64,000 nt of DNA from Lentisphaerae bacterium GWF2_50_93 (GCA_001804815.1 MHBI01000071.1:1-64000); one strand, 5' to 3'; counted from the stretch's first letter, positions 44,901-55,700 are shown. Notes: generated by a model not told the origin, from the letters alone. Numbers and translations: made by a program.

Positions 44901-47900
44901 CCTCGAACGCAGTCTTGCCTTTCATGCGGATTATCTTCGGTGCAAGATAGACACTGTTTGCAGGCCTTGTGAAAAACAGGACTGTGCTGTCCGCCTGGTT
45001 CGTCCTGATGAGTATCTTTGCAGTCTCCCCATCCTGGTACTCGGTCATGTCGTTCACTATTTCAATATCGTTGAACCTGTAGTCATTGTCCGGTTCGCCT
45101 TGCGCGTGGACAGTGAAGATGTATCCGCCTTCAATGCTGTTTCCCTTTGCGTCCTTCAGGACATAGGATATTTTGAACTGCCCCTTGTCGGCGGCTTTGA
45201 TCTGCTGGCTGGCGCGCCCTTCATCATTTGTATCCACTTTCCAACTCTGAATAGTTTTTTCAGAAGGTTTGCCATCATTAGCATAAGTTATTTTCATCAG
45301 TTTGAGGAAACCTTCTCCTTTGACAGGCTTCCCGTCGACGGTGCGTCCTGCGAAACTCGCATTTACCGCGTCGCCAACCTGGTAGAAACCCCTGTCAACC
45401 CAGCCATATACGCTGAACGGCTTCCTCGCGGCGATCACGCTCCCCTTTCCATAGATAGTGCGGCGCGACTGGTCGACCACTTCAGCGCTGATCTCGTAGC
45501 GGTGGTCCTTGTCGCCATGCATGGCCTTCGCGACAGAGCTGTCGATCTCGATCTTCACAATGCCGTCTTCGCCGATCTGGACTTCGTTCTCCATGACAAG
45601 TTCCGGAGGATCGTTTCGGACCGGGAACCACCATGGACGCGGAGATTTGCAGCCCCATTCCCTCCACCCGGGATACCAGTTATAGTCGCATGCGAACCAC
45701 CAGTACCCGGGACCGTAGAACCAGTCCCAGTACATCGGAGGATACCAGTTGACCGAATGGACATAGCGCTGGACCTTGTATTTGACCTTGGCATTTGCGA
45801 CAGGCGCCCCGAAATAATACTTCGCCTTTATGGTCGCAGTGATCTTGTCACCGAGTTTCACAGGTTCCTTCGGAGCTTCGACGAGCACTTCATATTCCGG
45901 CTTCTTATATTCCTCCAGCCTGAAAGTCCCATGTCCGCCCAGCTTCTCCACATATATGCTGTATACACCGAGCGTCGCGCTTCTGGGGAGCTTTATCTTG
46001 TCCTCGACTCCTCCGAACTGATCCGCCGTAAGGGTCTTCTTGTATATCTCCTCGTTCTTCGGATTGCGGATTATCACCGTCATTGCGCGGTTGGCGAAAT
46101 CAGAGACATCCTCCTGGTCATACTTCGCCTTCCTCACCCATACCTTGAAGTTGGTCTCCTGGTCGGGACGGTAGACAGGACGGTCGGTGATGATATAGAT
46201 CTTCGTCTGGTTGTATTCTGCGTCATAATAGTTCCCATACCATATTCCGTTGAAACCAAGATACGCGGTCCTTCCGCTGTCGGCTGATGTTCCCCCAATC
46301 CACTGGAAACCCTGCGGCATGGTTTCAGGACCTATAATTGCCAGGCCTGTCTCATTGGCCTCCACCGTGAATGATTTCGTCTCAACGTTATAATGCCTGC
46401 CGGTGACCTTGTCCAGAAGTTTCCTGTCAATGGGCTTCTGCATGAAACCGAAGAAATCAAGCTTGATCTTGGAAAGCGGACTGCCGGTCGCCGCGTCAGA
46501 CACATAGTAGATTGCGTTCCCGTTGCCCTGTTTCCTGAGAATGACGGTATCATTGAGCCAGACAATTATGCGGCTGACATTTCCGTCTGCGAGTTTCGCA
46601 GTTACAAGGTAGGCACCGGCATCTTTTACAGGAGTCTTGACAACGACGGTGCTGTTGAAATGGTTTTCGCGCGGCTTCAGCCTCATATCCCATGCCGCAA
46701 CTTTTTCGCCAATGTACTTTGTCTGGTTGTTCCAGACGATGCGCTGGCCGATGTCGTTGATGTCCGCCAACTGCCAGTCGAGTTCCCTGGGATTTGACTT
46801 GATATATTCCCTGACATCATTCAGGAGTTCCGGTATCCTTATCTTGAAAGCCTCGAATGAGACCGCATTGCCGTTCCTGAAGCGGAACTCCAACTCCGCA
46901 GCTTTGCCGGCGACAAGAGGTCTTGAACCTATGAACTGGCCCCAGTTCCCAATTGCCTGGTCCAGAAGCGCCTGCTTGTATTTGTTGGGATCACCATAAA
47001 GTTTAATGCTTGTCTGCAGCAATTCGGCGGCCTTGTCATACTGCCTGCGGTTCATGAAGACCTGGACAAGGCAGTCAACTGCGGATGAACTGTATCCATC
47101 CTTCGATTCAAAAATACGCCTGTATATCTTTATATAGTTGTATTCGTCCAGAAGCTTGAAACGCCTGATCCCTGTTGCGAGTTTCGCAATCGTCTCGTTC
47201 TCCGACAGGGTATGGACGGCATATGGACCACCTTGATCCTCATTCTCCTCCTCGCCGACATTCCCTTCGCCATCGTCGTTGTAATCGTAGAACCTGCCAT
47301 AATTTGCCATCGTCTCGACGCCGAACTGGCCGCTGAGGAACTGTGCGTATTGCAGCAGGATGGAATTTTTCGATGAAGGCTCGACCTTCATCGCCTCTTC
47401 AAGAAGCCAGCGCCAGCGTTCACCGTCGCACTTCGAATCCGCGAAACTCGCAGGCACCTTGTAGTAGACGGGATTTCCGTTCTCGTCGACAGGCGCCCCC
47501 TTTGTCTGTCCATTATAACCGTAATATCCCTCCTCGTAGTCGGGAAGCTGGGTCAGGTCGGAAAGGAACTGCATCTGCCATGAATCGTTGTATCCCCTGC
47601 CCTGCAATATCGTCCGAGCAAAGCTCTCATAGAAATTCCTCTTCTCATAGGCGGTATCCACCTTCTGGACCAATGGCATCGCCTGGAGATAGAGCTGGAG
47701 GCCGCGTATACGGTCGCGCTCCATTGCATTCATGTATTTCCCGCCGCCCCGGTGCTGTCCGCGCTCAAACTTCCCCGAAACCATGAAGCCGTAATGATCA
47801 ACGTACATGTACTGTTCCGCCGCCTTCACAAGGAGCATCCAGTTGCTGAAGTTGTTCGCGATGACATTCTCGATGAAGGAGTCGAACTCGTTCTGCCTGT

Positions 47901-48135
47901 TCAGGTTTCTCAGGCAGTTTAGGGCCATGCTGAGATCTTCGCCTGCCAGACTGGGGACTTTCTCATCACCGAGCGCAAGCTTCGAATAAAGATCATATGA
48001 ATCCTTGTAGTTCCCCTGGTTGTAGAGCGTGAGAGCCTTGTCGCGCGCAGGCTTGCCGGCATCTTCAGCGGCCTGCAGCACACCGGAAAGCAGAACTGAA
48101 AGAAACATCGTCAAGGAAACCATGCAGTTTTTCAT
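41923..48135 (-). CDS. bacterial alpha-2-macroglobulin with thioester
   Basis: A 2070-residue exported protease-trap protein. The signal peptide (MKNCMVSLTMFLSVLLSGVLQA) ends without a lipobox, so it is periplasmic or secreted, unlike lipoprotein homologues. About 25-330 are helical, TPR-like. MG domains follow, containing a Trp/Tyr-rich insert (about 790-842). The Gly/Ala/Met-rich segment at about 1233-1291 fits the bait region. The thioester PYGCTEQ has C1524, followed by the helical complement-like domain and a receptor-type beta domain. Proteolysis of the bait would expose the thioester and bind the protease. The divergent CsgG-like gene shares its upstream region. Confidence 0.95.
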   Translation of the reverse strand: MKNCMVSLTMFLSVLLSGVLQAAEDAGKPARDKALTLYNQGNYKDSYDLYSKLALGDEKVPSLAGEDLSMALNCLRNLNRQNEFDSFIENVIANNFSNWMLLVKAAEQYMYVDHYGFMVSGKFERGQHRGGGKYMNAMERDRIRGLQLYLQAMPLVQKVDTAYEKRNFYESFARTILQGRGYNDSWQMQFLSDLTQLPDYEEGYYGYNGQTKGAPVDENGNPVYYKVPASFADSKCDGERWRWLLEEAMKVEPSSKNSILLQYAQFLSGQFGVETMANYGRFYDYNDDGEGNVGEEENEDQGGPYAVHTLSENETIAKLATGIRRFKLLDEYNYIKIYRRIFESKDGYSSSAVDCLVQVFMNRRQYDKAAELLQTSIKLYGDPNKYKQALLDQAIGNWGQFIGSRPLVAGKAAELEFRFRNGNAVSFEAFKIRIPELLNDVREYIKSNPRELDWQLADINDIGQRIVWNNQTKYIGEKVAAWDMRLKPRENHFNSTVVVKTPVKDAGAYLVTAKLADGNVSRIIVWLNDTVILRKQGNGNAIYYVSDAATGSPLSKIKLDFFGFMQKPIDRKLLDKVTGRHYNVETKSFTVEANETGLAIIGPETMPQGFQWIGGTSADSGRTAYLGFNGIWYGNYYDAEYNQTKIYIITDRPVYRPDQETNFKVWVRKAKYDQEDVSDFANRAMTVIIRNPKNEEIYKKTLTADQFGGVEDKIKLPRSATLGVYSIYVEKLGGHGTFRLEEYKKPEYEVLVEAPKEPVKLGDKITATIKAKYYFGAPVANAKVKYKVQRYVHSVNWYPPMYWDWFYGPGYWWFACDYNWYPGWREWGCKSPRPWWFPVRNDPPELVMENEVQIGEDGIVKIEIDSSVAKAMHGDKDHRYEISAEVVDQSRRTIYGKGSVIAARKPFSVYGWVDRGFYQVGDAVNASFAGRTVDGKPVKGEGFLKLMKITYANDGKPSEKTIQSWKVDTNDEGRASQQIKAADKGQFKISYVLKDAKGNSIEGGYIFTVHAQGEPDNDYRFNDIEIVNDMTEYQDGETAKILIRTNQADSTVLFFTRPANSVYLAPKIIRMKGKTAFEEIKISKKDMPNFFVEAVTVSNGKIYTSVKELVVPPEKRVLNVDIFPLKEKYKPGEKAKAKIKVTDFFGKPVTTGSVVVTVYDKSVEYISGGSNVPEIKDFFWKWRRSHNARTESNIDRYFYNLLKEKEVGMQPLGVFGNLDQEVSEATDAVATGGVMLRKGGGRMEGKARSMATPAAPMVMASRAKKEDAGMAMDAPAEAEDAGEPGGGGDEQIAGVTVRKNFADTAFWAAKVTPDEKGEAEIELAMPENLTTWKVKAWSMTHGTKVGQGETEIMTSKDFIVRLQAPRFFVEKDEVVLSAIVHNYYKDAKSAKVALEIEGGNLSVMDAKDKGVKDVKIESGGEVRVDWRVSVLKEGEVTIRMKAVTEGDSDAMEMKFPVYVHGMLKMVPFSGNISAKDASGTANFAIDVPGERRIEESRLEVRFSPSLAYAMIDALPYLAEYPYGCTEQTLNRFIPTVITQKVLKDMGVNLKEIAEKRTNLNAQEIGDDKERAKQWKRFDRNPVFDGELLDDMVADGLKALAFMQLSDGGWGWFSGWGEYSSAHTTATVLHGLQIAKLNGLKIDETMLKRGVDWLKKYQDGQLANTCRHEYPEGDTCKKDHPRGTRIYVDDLDALVYMILVDAGVKNDDMKTLIYRDRTKISVYAKSMFGIALQKQQDAVKLQMIMKNIGQYLVQDDENQTAYLKLGNEGYWWYWYGSEFEAHAYYLKLLAAAEPKGGTASRLVKYLLNNRKHSTYWNSTRDTALCIEAMADYIRASGEDKPEMVVEVLVDGELAKVEKINKDNIFSFNNKFLLEGKNLSTGKHKIEIRKTGRGPIYYNAYFSYFSLEDYIKRAGLEIKVDRKYYKLKEVDKKVNVAGAHGQALAQKVEKYERQEIADLATLKSGDLVEVELTIQSKNDYEYLVFEDMKPAGFEPCEVRSGYNGNEMGAYVEFRDERVCFFTRTLARGTHSVSYRMKAEIPGKFSALPTRGSAMYAPELKANSDEIKLNVKD

Positions 48136-48375
48136 ATGACCCCCGTATACTTAGTGTTTTAATTGCAATGTGATACAGGCGTCACCGCCTGTGCATTCTC
48201 TTTTATACTTCAATGGTGTCTACACAGTAAAGACGAACGACCTGATGACTTATTAGAACATTATTGTAAAATATGACAGTTTATCTGAAATTCGAGCCGG
48301 GGAGTATCACTTGCTTGTATTTATATTTACCATGAAATATAGTAACTACTAGTAACAACCAAAAGGGGGTATCAC

Positions 48376-49395
48376 ATGAATATCAGATTTCTTTCCTGTT
48401 GCGCCGCACTTCTCCTCGCTTCAATCATGACACAGTCAACTCTGTCGGCAAAGACCGTCGTCGCAATTTCGGAGATGTCCGCCTCGCCTGACTTCTCTGC
48501 GGAGCAGCAGATAATCTCCGATGTGATGCAGGCCGAACTTTCGATGTCGGACAACATCACCCTCGTCGACAGGAAGCAGATCAAGGACGCCTTAAAGGAA
48601 GTCCAGCTCGGTGAACAGGGCATGGTCAGCCCGGAATCCGCAAAGCAGCTGGGCAAGATAGTCGGAGCGAAATATTTCTGCTGGGGCAAGCTCAGCAAGT
48701 CCGGCGACAAGAACATGGTTATTGTCAAGATTATCGACGTCGAAACGACCGTTACCAAGCTCGCCTATGCCCAGATGCAGGACAAGAATGACGCTGTCGA
48801 GGCCGGCAAGGCTCTCGCGGCAAACCTGGAAAAACTTATTTTAAACTTCAATGCCGACAAGGAAAAGGAAGCCAAGGCTCTTGCCGATGAAAAGGTGAAG
48901 AAGGAAATTCCTGCGGACCTGAAACGCCCTGTGGTGACCGTGATAATACCCGAAATGCATGTCAGGCAGGCGATGCTCATTGATCCTGCCGGCGAAACAG
49001 AAATCGTAAAGAAGCTCATCGACAACAAGTTCAAGGTGATCGATTCTGAATACACCGTAATGATGCGCAACGATCCGGCCAACGCCCCTGGCATTTTCAG
49101 GGACAAGAAGACCGCCACGGATTTTGCCGCCAAGAAAGGCGCCGACATCCTCATCTACGGCGAAGCCATCTCCGAACTCGGCGCGACTGTCGGTGAATTC
49201 AAGGGCTGCCGCGCGAGGCTCGAGATAAAGGCGATCAGGACTTCCGACGGCGAGATAATCCTTTCCGACAGCGCATACGCCGGCGACACCGATCTTTCAG
49301 AAGCTGTTGCAGGCAAGAAGGCGATCCAGAAAGCTGCCCAGAAGCTCGCCGACACTTTCCTTCTCCAGCTAGCCCAGAAATGGAACGGGAAATAA
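48376..49395 (+). CDS. exported CsgG/FlgT-like tandem-domain protein
   Basis: A 339-residue protein with signal peptide (MNIRFLSCCAALLLASIMTQ, cleavage near LSAKT). Two domains of the CsgG/LpoB/FlgT type follow: 25-155 (LVDRKQIKDALKEVQLGEQG, then KIVGAKYFCWGKLSK) and about 185-335 (VIDSEYTVMM, KKGADILIYGEAIS). Such domains serve in envelope assembly. It has no lipobox and no pore-type insertion, so it is not a curli channel. GGGGGT precedes the ATG and a terminator follows. The same domain pair opens the three giant genes downstream. Confidence 0.75.
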   Translation: MNIRFLSCCAALLLASIMTQSTLSAKTVVAISEMSASPDFSAEQQIISDVMQAELSMSDNITLVDRKQIKDALKEVQLGEQGMVSPESAKQLGKIVGAKYFCWGKLSKSGDKNMVIVKIIDVETTVTKLAYAQMQDKNDAVEAGKALAANLEKLILNFNADKEKEAKALADEKVKKEIPADLKRPVVTVIIPEMHVRQAMLIDPAGETEIVKKLIDNKFKVIDSEYTVMMRNDPANAPGIFRDKKTATDFAAKKGADILIYGEAISELGATVGEFKGCRARLEIKAIRTSDGEIILSDSAYAGDTDLSEAVAGKKAIQKAAQKLADTFLLQLAQKWNGK

Positions 49396-49418
49396 AAACA
49401 GGCAGGAGCCTGTTTTTA
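49393..49418 (+). terminator. terminator overlapping the stop codon
   Basis: An 11-bp stem TAAAAACAGGC (49393-49403) with GCCTGTTTTTA (49408-49418) and an AGGA loop; the first three bases are the stop codon of the CsgG-like gene. The T-run in the second arm supports termination. It splits this gene from the three-gene cluster. Confidence 0.8.
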
Positions 49419-49473
49419 TATATTTTGGAGCGCTGGCCTCATGCCGGCAATTCAGTCTGCAGAACGGTTTCAT

Positions 49474-49500
49474 CTTGAAATCACAATTTGTGATTTCAAG
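49474..49500. repeat. 27-bp near-perfect palindrome
   Basis: The arms CTTGAAATCACAA (49474-49486) and TTGTGATTTCAAG (49488-49500) are perfectly complementary around one T. It lies 139 bp before the first giant gene and could be an operator or a cruciform. A related word, TGTGATTTCAAATTC, recurs near 63439. Confidence 0.6.
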
Positions 49501-49638
49501 TTCGATTTGGGAGATTCGTATGGCAGAAGGCATTAAATTTGGCATTTTGAGAATAACAGGTTTTATGCAACAACAGTATCTCGTTCAGGATATGTTTGGC
49601 TAAGTTTATCGTCATGTAAAACTTTTTAAGGGGGTTTT

Positions 49639-52600
49639 ATGCTTTTCCGGAACCTTGTTCTTATTCTTTCTCTCCTTTTCTCTCTCCCATCCTTCTCCCA
49701 AGAGACCACGCCCGACCGCCCGCCGGTGATCGCGATGACTGCGATTGCGAATTTCACATACCCAAAGGAATCCCACGACATCATGGCTATTAGAGACAAA
49801 GTTGTCTCCGACCTGGTCAGAAATTATGAATGCGTGGTCATAAGCCGGTCAAATGGATTTGCCATGGTTACTGAAAATACGCTTGGCAAAATTAGTGCCG
49901 TCAGAGATGGTACCGCGCAGACCGTCAATAACATTCCCGCTGCGGATTTCGCAATTACCGGTTATTTCAAAGTCACGAAACGCGAACCCAAATGGGCAAC
50001 GCTTGGATGTACCCTGCTGATCACGGATCTTCATGAGAAAAGCAAAGCGGATTTCCGGAAAGCTGAGTTCGTCCCAAACGAAGACACGAACTTTTCACCG
50101 GAAATAACCGCCAAGATAGTAGATATGCTCAAACTGAAACCTAAAAAGAAATTCGAGCCCGTAAATGAAGTCCTGAATGAAACCTGGGCAATACTCCCCG
50201 TCTCGCACCTTGAAACGCTAAAGCAGATGGAACAGTCTGCAGACAGGTCGTTAGCGATGTCGATGGAACTGGCGCTTCAGGAAAGCAGGAAGGTGAAGAG
50301 GATTGTCGACCATAATGAAATCGACAAGGTACTCCAGGAACTGAAGATTTCCTCGTTGAGCGGCGCAACGGAAAGCCTCGCCGGGAACATCGCAGGAATT
50401 GTCGGAGCCGATCGTGTTGTCATGTGTACCGTCAGCCGGGCAAGCAGGAAGAATGACAATATCAGGGCTGATCTTTTGCTTGTTGACGGAAAGACGGCTG
50501 AAGTGCTTGATTCTGTATCAGCCATATGCAAGAAGGATGAACTTGAAAAAACCTCTTCCCTTCTGATAGTTCAGCTGGCCCAACAACGCAGTATCGCCCA
50601 TCCTCATGGGACCGCGACAAAGGAAATGAGGGCAAAGGAATATGAATTGTACAAGGAAATAATCCACAACATGGAAAACGGATGGAGTGATATTGATTTT
50701 GTCTTGTCGCAGACCGAAGCAGCATATATGCTTGTTCCCGATGATCCAGCCAAGTTGTTTGAGATTGCAGCAATACTGCACGATAATTGCCTGCGCATGA
50801 GCTGGCAGCAGGATATGTATGACATATACGGCAAGGTTCTTAAATATCCCAAGACAAAGATGATTGTAAATACTATTGATAAGCTGCTCCAGCCGGAATC
50901 ACTATTCCTGAAAACCCAGTATCCACTGATTATCAGGGCCGACTCACACTGCCTGGCCGGCGACTTCGACACAGCTCTGAACCTGATCAATATGCATATA
51001 AGCCAATATCCTGACACTGAGAGAGCGTACGCATCCTATGTTCAAGGAACCATATATTACTCTAAAAAAGAATATCAAAAGGCAGAAGCATGTCTTGCGG
51101 GATATCCGCCAAACAAGAGCGATAGCAAGCTGAATCAACTGGGAGTGAGCCTTGGACTCCATTTATACAAGATTCTGGGAAATGACAAGAAGGAGCTCGG
51201 GTATCTGAAAATTCAAAGAAGTTATTACTGGGATGTATTGCGATGCCTTCAGCTGATTAAAAAGCTTGAAGGTCCAAAAGCTGTCATTGAATATTCAGAA
51301 AGGAGGCCGTTGTACAGTTATGAAACGGACAGGCCGGAAGTCCAGCTGGAACTTGCAAAAGTATATCTGGAACTGGGGAACAGGGAAAAAGCCGCCGAGA
51401 TCCTGAGAAATGCAAACAGTGATGCCATGTTCAAGGTAAGAGGCAGTAAATGCTATGACAATCCGGAATATGCAAAAAAGGTCAAAGACGAGATCCAGGA
51501 ATTAAACAAACAGCTTGGCGCCAGCAGAGTTGAATGGAAGAAGGCTTCTCAGATAGCGGGCATACCTGATAGATATAAAATATACATTCAACCTATTGGC
51601 ATGACTGATCTCTCGATATTTACCAATGCCGTCCCAAGGATAGAGGAATTCTGGGGAACACGTGTAAATATACTTCCAGTCCTGCCGATGCCAGAGGACC
51701 CGCTTTCCTTTGTCAAAGAGAAAGGCCAATACAATTCCCGGTTAATTGTTGATCGCTTGCATCAGGCCTGGAAGGAACCGGATGACTCAATATACACGTT
51801 CTACGCTACCGACAGGGATACTTTTATGGATTTTGAATTTATAAAGAAGGCACATAAGGAAAAGAAACAAACTAAATGGGCCCTCTCTGTTTCGAAGACC
51901 AAGGCTGACAAGTTTGACTATGATTTTATTACCCAGTGGATTTGCAGGGACCTTGCAGGTATCTGGAGAAGCAATAAGAACAAGACCGTGGAAGATTATA
52001 AATCGAAACCATACTTTGGAGATTGTGTAGATTATTCATGTTGCATCTCAATCCTCGGAAATCCTCAAGACAAGAACTTCGCCTTATGCGAAAGCTGTCA
52101 GAAAAAGCTGAAGAACGTCAAATTTGATGAGTTATATGGCTTTTGGCAAAAGATGATCAAACTTGACGCGATTACGGATCCCGAAGAGAAGAAATGGGTT
52201 GAGGAATATAGGATTAAAGTCCAGGAAGCCCTGAAGAAGGCGGACGAGGAAAAGGCGATGAAATCAAAGGAAAAAAATGACTTCCTTCCTTCGGTCGAGG
52301 TTGCCGATGCCAAACCTGGAATATTCTGCGACTATTATGAATTTGAAAATGACAAGGTAAAGAACTCGAATCAACTGACAGAATTACAGCCGCAGAAGAG
52401 CATGATTGCCCCTGCCCTATCAACCGACTCAATTGAACGCAAGGAGAATTTCGGGGTCGTGTTTTCAGGTTTTATCAAGGTGCCAGCCGACGATGTTTAC
52501 ACTTTCTACCTGTCGTCCGACGATGGAAGCACCCTGACAATCAACGACTCTAAAATCATCGATAACGACGGAATGCATGCGCCTGAAACTAAAACTGGAA

Positions 52601-52767
52601 GCGTTGCCCTTAAGGCAGGTTTTCATCCCATCCGTCTCGCCTATATCCAGGGAACTAAAGACAAGCTCCTTGAAATATACTGGCGGAGCGAAAAACATCT
52701 ATTAGGCCAGAAAATAACCGATAAAGTCATTTTCACAAATAATGCTTCAACGTCAAGGATGCCATGA
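49639..52767 (+). CDS. exported CsgG-TPR-archaemetzincin-like protein with PA14 domain
   Basis: A 1042-residue exported protein, first of three paralogues. Signal peptide MLFRNLVLILSLLFSLPSFS. About 25-170 and 175-330 are two CsgG/FlgT-like domains (IVDHNEIDKVLQELKISSLS). TPR-like helices span 340-640. From 644 (KIYIQPIGM) to about 860 the pattern fits an archaemetzincin: VNILPVLPMPEDP, GQYNS, then C796-x4-C801 and C817-x2-C820. No HExxH is present, so it should not cut peptide bonds. Residues 893-1030 form a PA14 domain (DDVYTFYLSSDDGSTLTIND), usually sugar-binding. GGGGG precedes the start; it overlaps the next gene by 4 bp. Confidence 0.75.
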   Translation: MLFRNLVLILSLLFSLPSFSQETTPDRPPVIAMTAIANFTYPKESHDIMAIRDKVVSDLVRNYECVVISRSNGFAMVTENTLGKISAVRDGTAQTVNNIPAADFAITGYFKVTKREPKWATLGCTLLITDLHEKSKADFRKAEFVPNEDTNFSPEITAKIVDMLKLKPKKKFEPVNEVLNETWAILPVSHLETLKQMEQSADRSLAMSMELALQESRKVKRIVDHNEIDKVLQELKISSLSGATESLAGNIAGIVGADRVVMCTVSRASRKNDNIRADLLLVDGKTAEVLDSVSAICKKDELEKTSSLLIVQLAQQRSIAHPHGTATKEMRAKEYELYKEIIHNMENGWSDIDFVLSQTEAAYMLVPDDPAKLFEIAAILHDNCLRMSWQQDMYDIYGKVLKYPKTKMIVNTIDKLLQPESLFLKTQYPLIIRADSHCLAGDFDTALNLINMHISQYPDTERAYASYVQGTIYYSKKEYQKAEACLAGYPPNKSDSKLNQLGVSLGLHLYKILGNDKKELGYLKIQRSYYWDVLRCLQLIKKLEGPKAVIEYSERRPLYSYETDRPEVQLELAKVYLELGNREKAAEILRNANSDAMFKVRGSKCYDNPEYAKKVKDEIQELNKQLGASRVEWKKASQIAGIPDRYKIYIQPIGMTDLSIFTNAVPRIEEFWGTRVNILPVLPMPEDPLSFVKEKGQYNSRLIVDRLHQAWKEPDDSIYTFYATDRDTFMDFEFIKKAHKEKKQTKWALSVSKTKADKFDYDFITQWICRDLAGIWRSNKNKTVEDYKSKPYFGDCVDYSCCISILGNPQDKNFALCESCQKKLKNVKFDELYGFWQKMIKLDAITDPEEKKWVEEYRIKVQEALKKADEEKAMKSKEKNDFLPSVEVADAKPGIFCDYYEFENDKVKNSNQLTELQPQKSMIAPALSTDSIERKENFGVVFSGFIKVPADDVYTFYLSSDDGSTLTINDSKIIDNDGMHAPETKTGSVALKAGFHPIRLAYIQGTKDKLLEIYWRSEKHLLGQKITDKVIFTNNASTSRMP

Positions 52768-55700
52768 ACAAAAGAATACTGCTTTCTCTTCTACTATTCC
52801 TTTTGACGTTGACTTCACAGTCCGCACCAGAAGATAATATCATCGCACCGTTCGACATCCCATATGTCGACGGAATCACGATCGACGGGAAACCTGATGA
52901 CTGGGGTGGTCGGGGGTTCCGCGTCGACTGGATGAATGTACAAAACAACAATGACAGGCTGAAGCCGGAGGATTTCGATCCGCGTTTTAGAATTGGCTGG
53001 GACCAGCGGGGAATCTTCATGCTCTTTTCCATCACCGACGACATCATATGCGAAGACAGGGACAGCAACCTCTGGGAAGGAGATACAATAGATGTATTTA
53101 TCACAGACAATCCCGTAGCTGAACGATACACAAGGATAATTGTCTCCCCGGGACTTGACGCTGGAATGAAGAATGAACTTAGGATAAAGAGACAGAAAAA
53201 CATAGGGGCGGAAGTCGAAGTGGCTCGAATCAAGACCGAAAAGGGCTATATCTGTGAAATGTTCATGCCATGGAGGAATATCGGCAAGGCGCCAGCCGAA
53301 GGAGATGTCATTTTTCTTCAGATTTATGTAAATGACATGGAGTCCGGAGAAAAGAAAGTCCGATATCTCTTCTTCCCGCTGGAGTACGACGATGCCTATT
53401 ATTTCAGGGGGAACATGCATTCCCTGAGGCTTGCCAGGGCTGCGTCGCAGCCGATAGTCTCCAGCAATGAAGCCAGATGGAACGGAAAGGAAAACATGCT
53501 GGCGATAACCGGAGTCCCGGAACTTGCAGGAAAGGAATTCACCGTGAGAAGCCCCAGGCGTGAACTTGCCAGGGGGAAAATGAAAAGTAATGTTAAACAA
53601 GGTGGAAGCTTTGGACAAGTCATCATTCCCGCTCCGTTGCAAGATGAGTATCTGGGGGATTTTGAAATCGAATTCAGCGATGGATTGAAACATAGGGGTG
53701 TCGCATCAGCGTTCAAACCTATAAATCTCTGCGCCGACCTCAAGTCTTCCGAATCCATGGACGGGAACCTGAAACTCAGCATGGACCTGGCAGATAGCGA
53801 AAAAAACGCAGGATATTATCTTGTATCGCCCCTGACAGTGCGATGCATCTTTATTGACGAGAACGGAAAAGAGCTTCCGGGAGCAAATGGAAAGGCCGGA
53901 GAAGACATCACGTTAAAGGTTCCAGGCAACGGCAGCTATGCACTTCTTGCTACCCTTTGCGATCTGGATAATGATGTGCTGGCCGGGAGAGTCCTTTCAC
54001 TGGCCAATGGCAAAGTTGTCCAGCCTGTCAATACGGACAAGGCGTCAGTAATTGCCGTCTCGGGAATCGGCCCTTTCAACTGGATGATGGTTTATTTCAA
54101 GAGTTTCCATCTCGACGACATATTCTGTCTGAGAGACCGTATATCCTCTATTCTTGTCCATAACTATAACTGCATTACGCTGAGCCGTGCAAGAGGCTAT
54201 AACATGGCGGTGGAGAATTCCATAAATAAGATCAATCTGCTCACGTCGGAAAATACAAACCCGTCCGACACTTCTTCCCTGCAGGTGCCTGCCGCAGATT
54301 TCGCAGTAACAGGGCATTACAAGTTCACAGGCAGGCAGAATCCTGTATACATTGACAGGGATTACACTTGTGAAATCATGCTCAACGAGATAAGCGGTCC
54401 CGGGAAAAAATTCCAAAAGCTTGATGTTGCTTCAGATCCTGCCAACTACTGGAAAATCGCCGCACCGATAATAGCGGCGATCAATCCTCCCCCCAGGATT
54501 CCACTCGGTCCGGGCACAGGCAGACTTGACGGAACCTGGGCCATCCTCCCTATAACAATAAAGGGCATGGCCTTGAAATCAAAGGAGCTCCCCCTTTCGG
54601 TCGGAATTGAAATCGCCTTGCAGGAAAGCGGCAGGATATCCAGGCTTGTATCCCATGACGAGATGGACAGGATACTCCTGGAAATGAAGATAAAATCCCT
54701 CGACGGCGCAACTGAAAGCCTGGCTGGCGATATCGCGAAGATCGCAGGGGCCGACCGGGTAATCATGGGGACTTTGAGCGACTATTCAAATCAAAGGCAT
54801 CAGCTGAACCTGTTCCTTGTCGACGGCAGGAACTCCGTCATACTTGAAAGCGCTTCGGCGATCTGCCTGAAAAGCTCGCTAAATGATTCCGCCAGCCTTC
54901 TTGCGCTCAAGCTGACGGAAAGAAAGTATGAATCCCCGGCACTTCCACCGCAGTCAGATGAAGCAAGGAAGAAAGAAGCGGAAATATATTTGAAGATAGA
55001 AAAAGCATCCCTGTCGAAGGAGCCCGGCCTGAAGGATGATTACAGGGGGAAGTACCTTTGCCTCCTCTACTCGCACGCACTGTCGAATCTCGAATCCGCA
55101 TATTATCTCGCTGGCAGCGACCAGGAACAGGCATGCAGGATAGTCGGCGGGATTCTATCTGAAAATCTACTGGAGGCCATCCCCGCAGCAGAAAAACTTT
55201 CCCTGATCCAGATGGTTGACAATATCTTGAGGCCTATCCCGCCGGGGGAGAAAACCAAAAGGGCATTGTCCTACCGTGCGGCTGCGAGGATATACACCGG
55301 CATTGAATATGACGAGGCGGCAGGGATATTGGATGAGCAGAAGGCAAAGTATCCCGGACTTGACGAGGAGTATTCCTGCCGTCTTAAAATCCACCTGCTA
55401 TATAATGCCGGCAAATATGATGAAGCCGCCGCCGGCATCGATGCGCTTGTCAAGACCTATGGCAGGAACACGCTATGTTTGAATTATTTTGCAGATGTCT
55501 ACCGCAAAACAGGTGATGAAAAGAGAGAATTGGAAATCCTTGAAAGCATACGGAATGGCAAAAGCGCTGAAAACCTGTCGCGCTATGTCAAGCTTACTGC
55601 GAAATTCAAGGGGCCGGAAAAAGCTATTGCACTCTATGAAAATACGGGACAGTGGCTTAATACCGATCCCGGCACTTTTATGGAACTGGCGAAATGCTAT

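Noticed and set aside
45100..46287. 395-codon frame opposite the alpha-2-macroglobulin gene
   Set aside because: Antisense shadow of a long, fully intact gene; the product is unlike any family I know.
48376..49395. Curli secretion channel CsgG
   Set aside because: No lipobox, two repeated small domains instead of one pore-forming chain, and no csg genes nearby.
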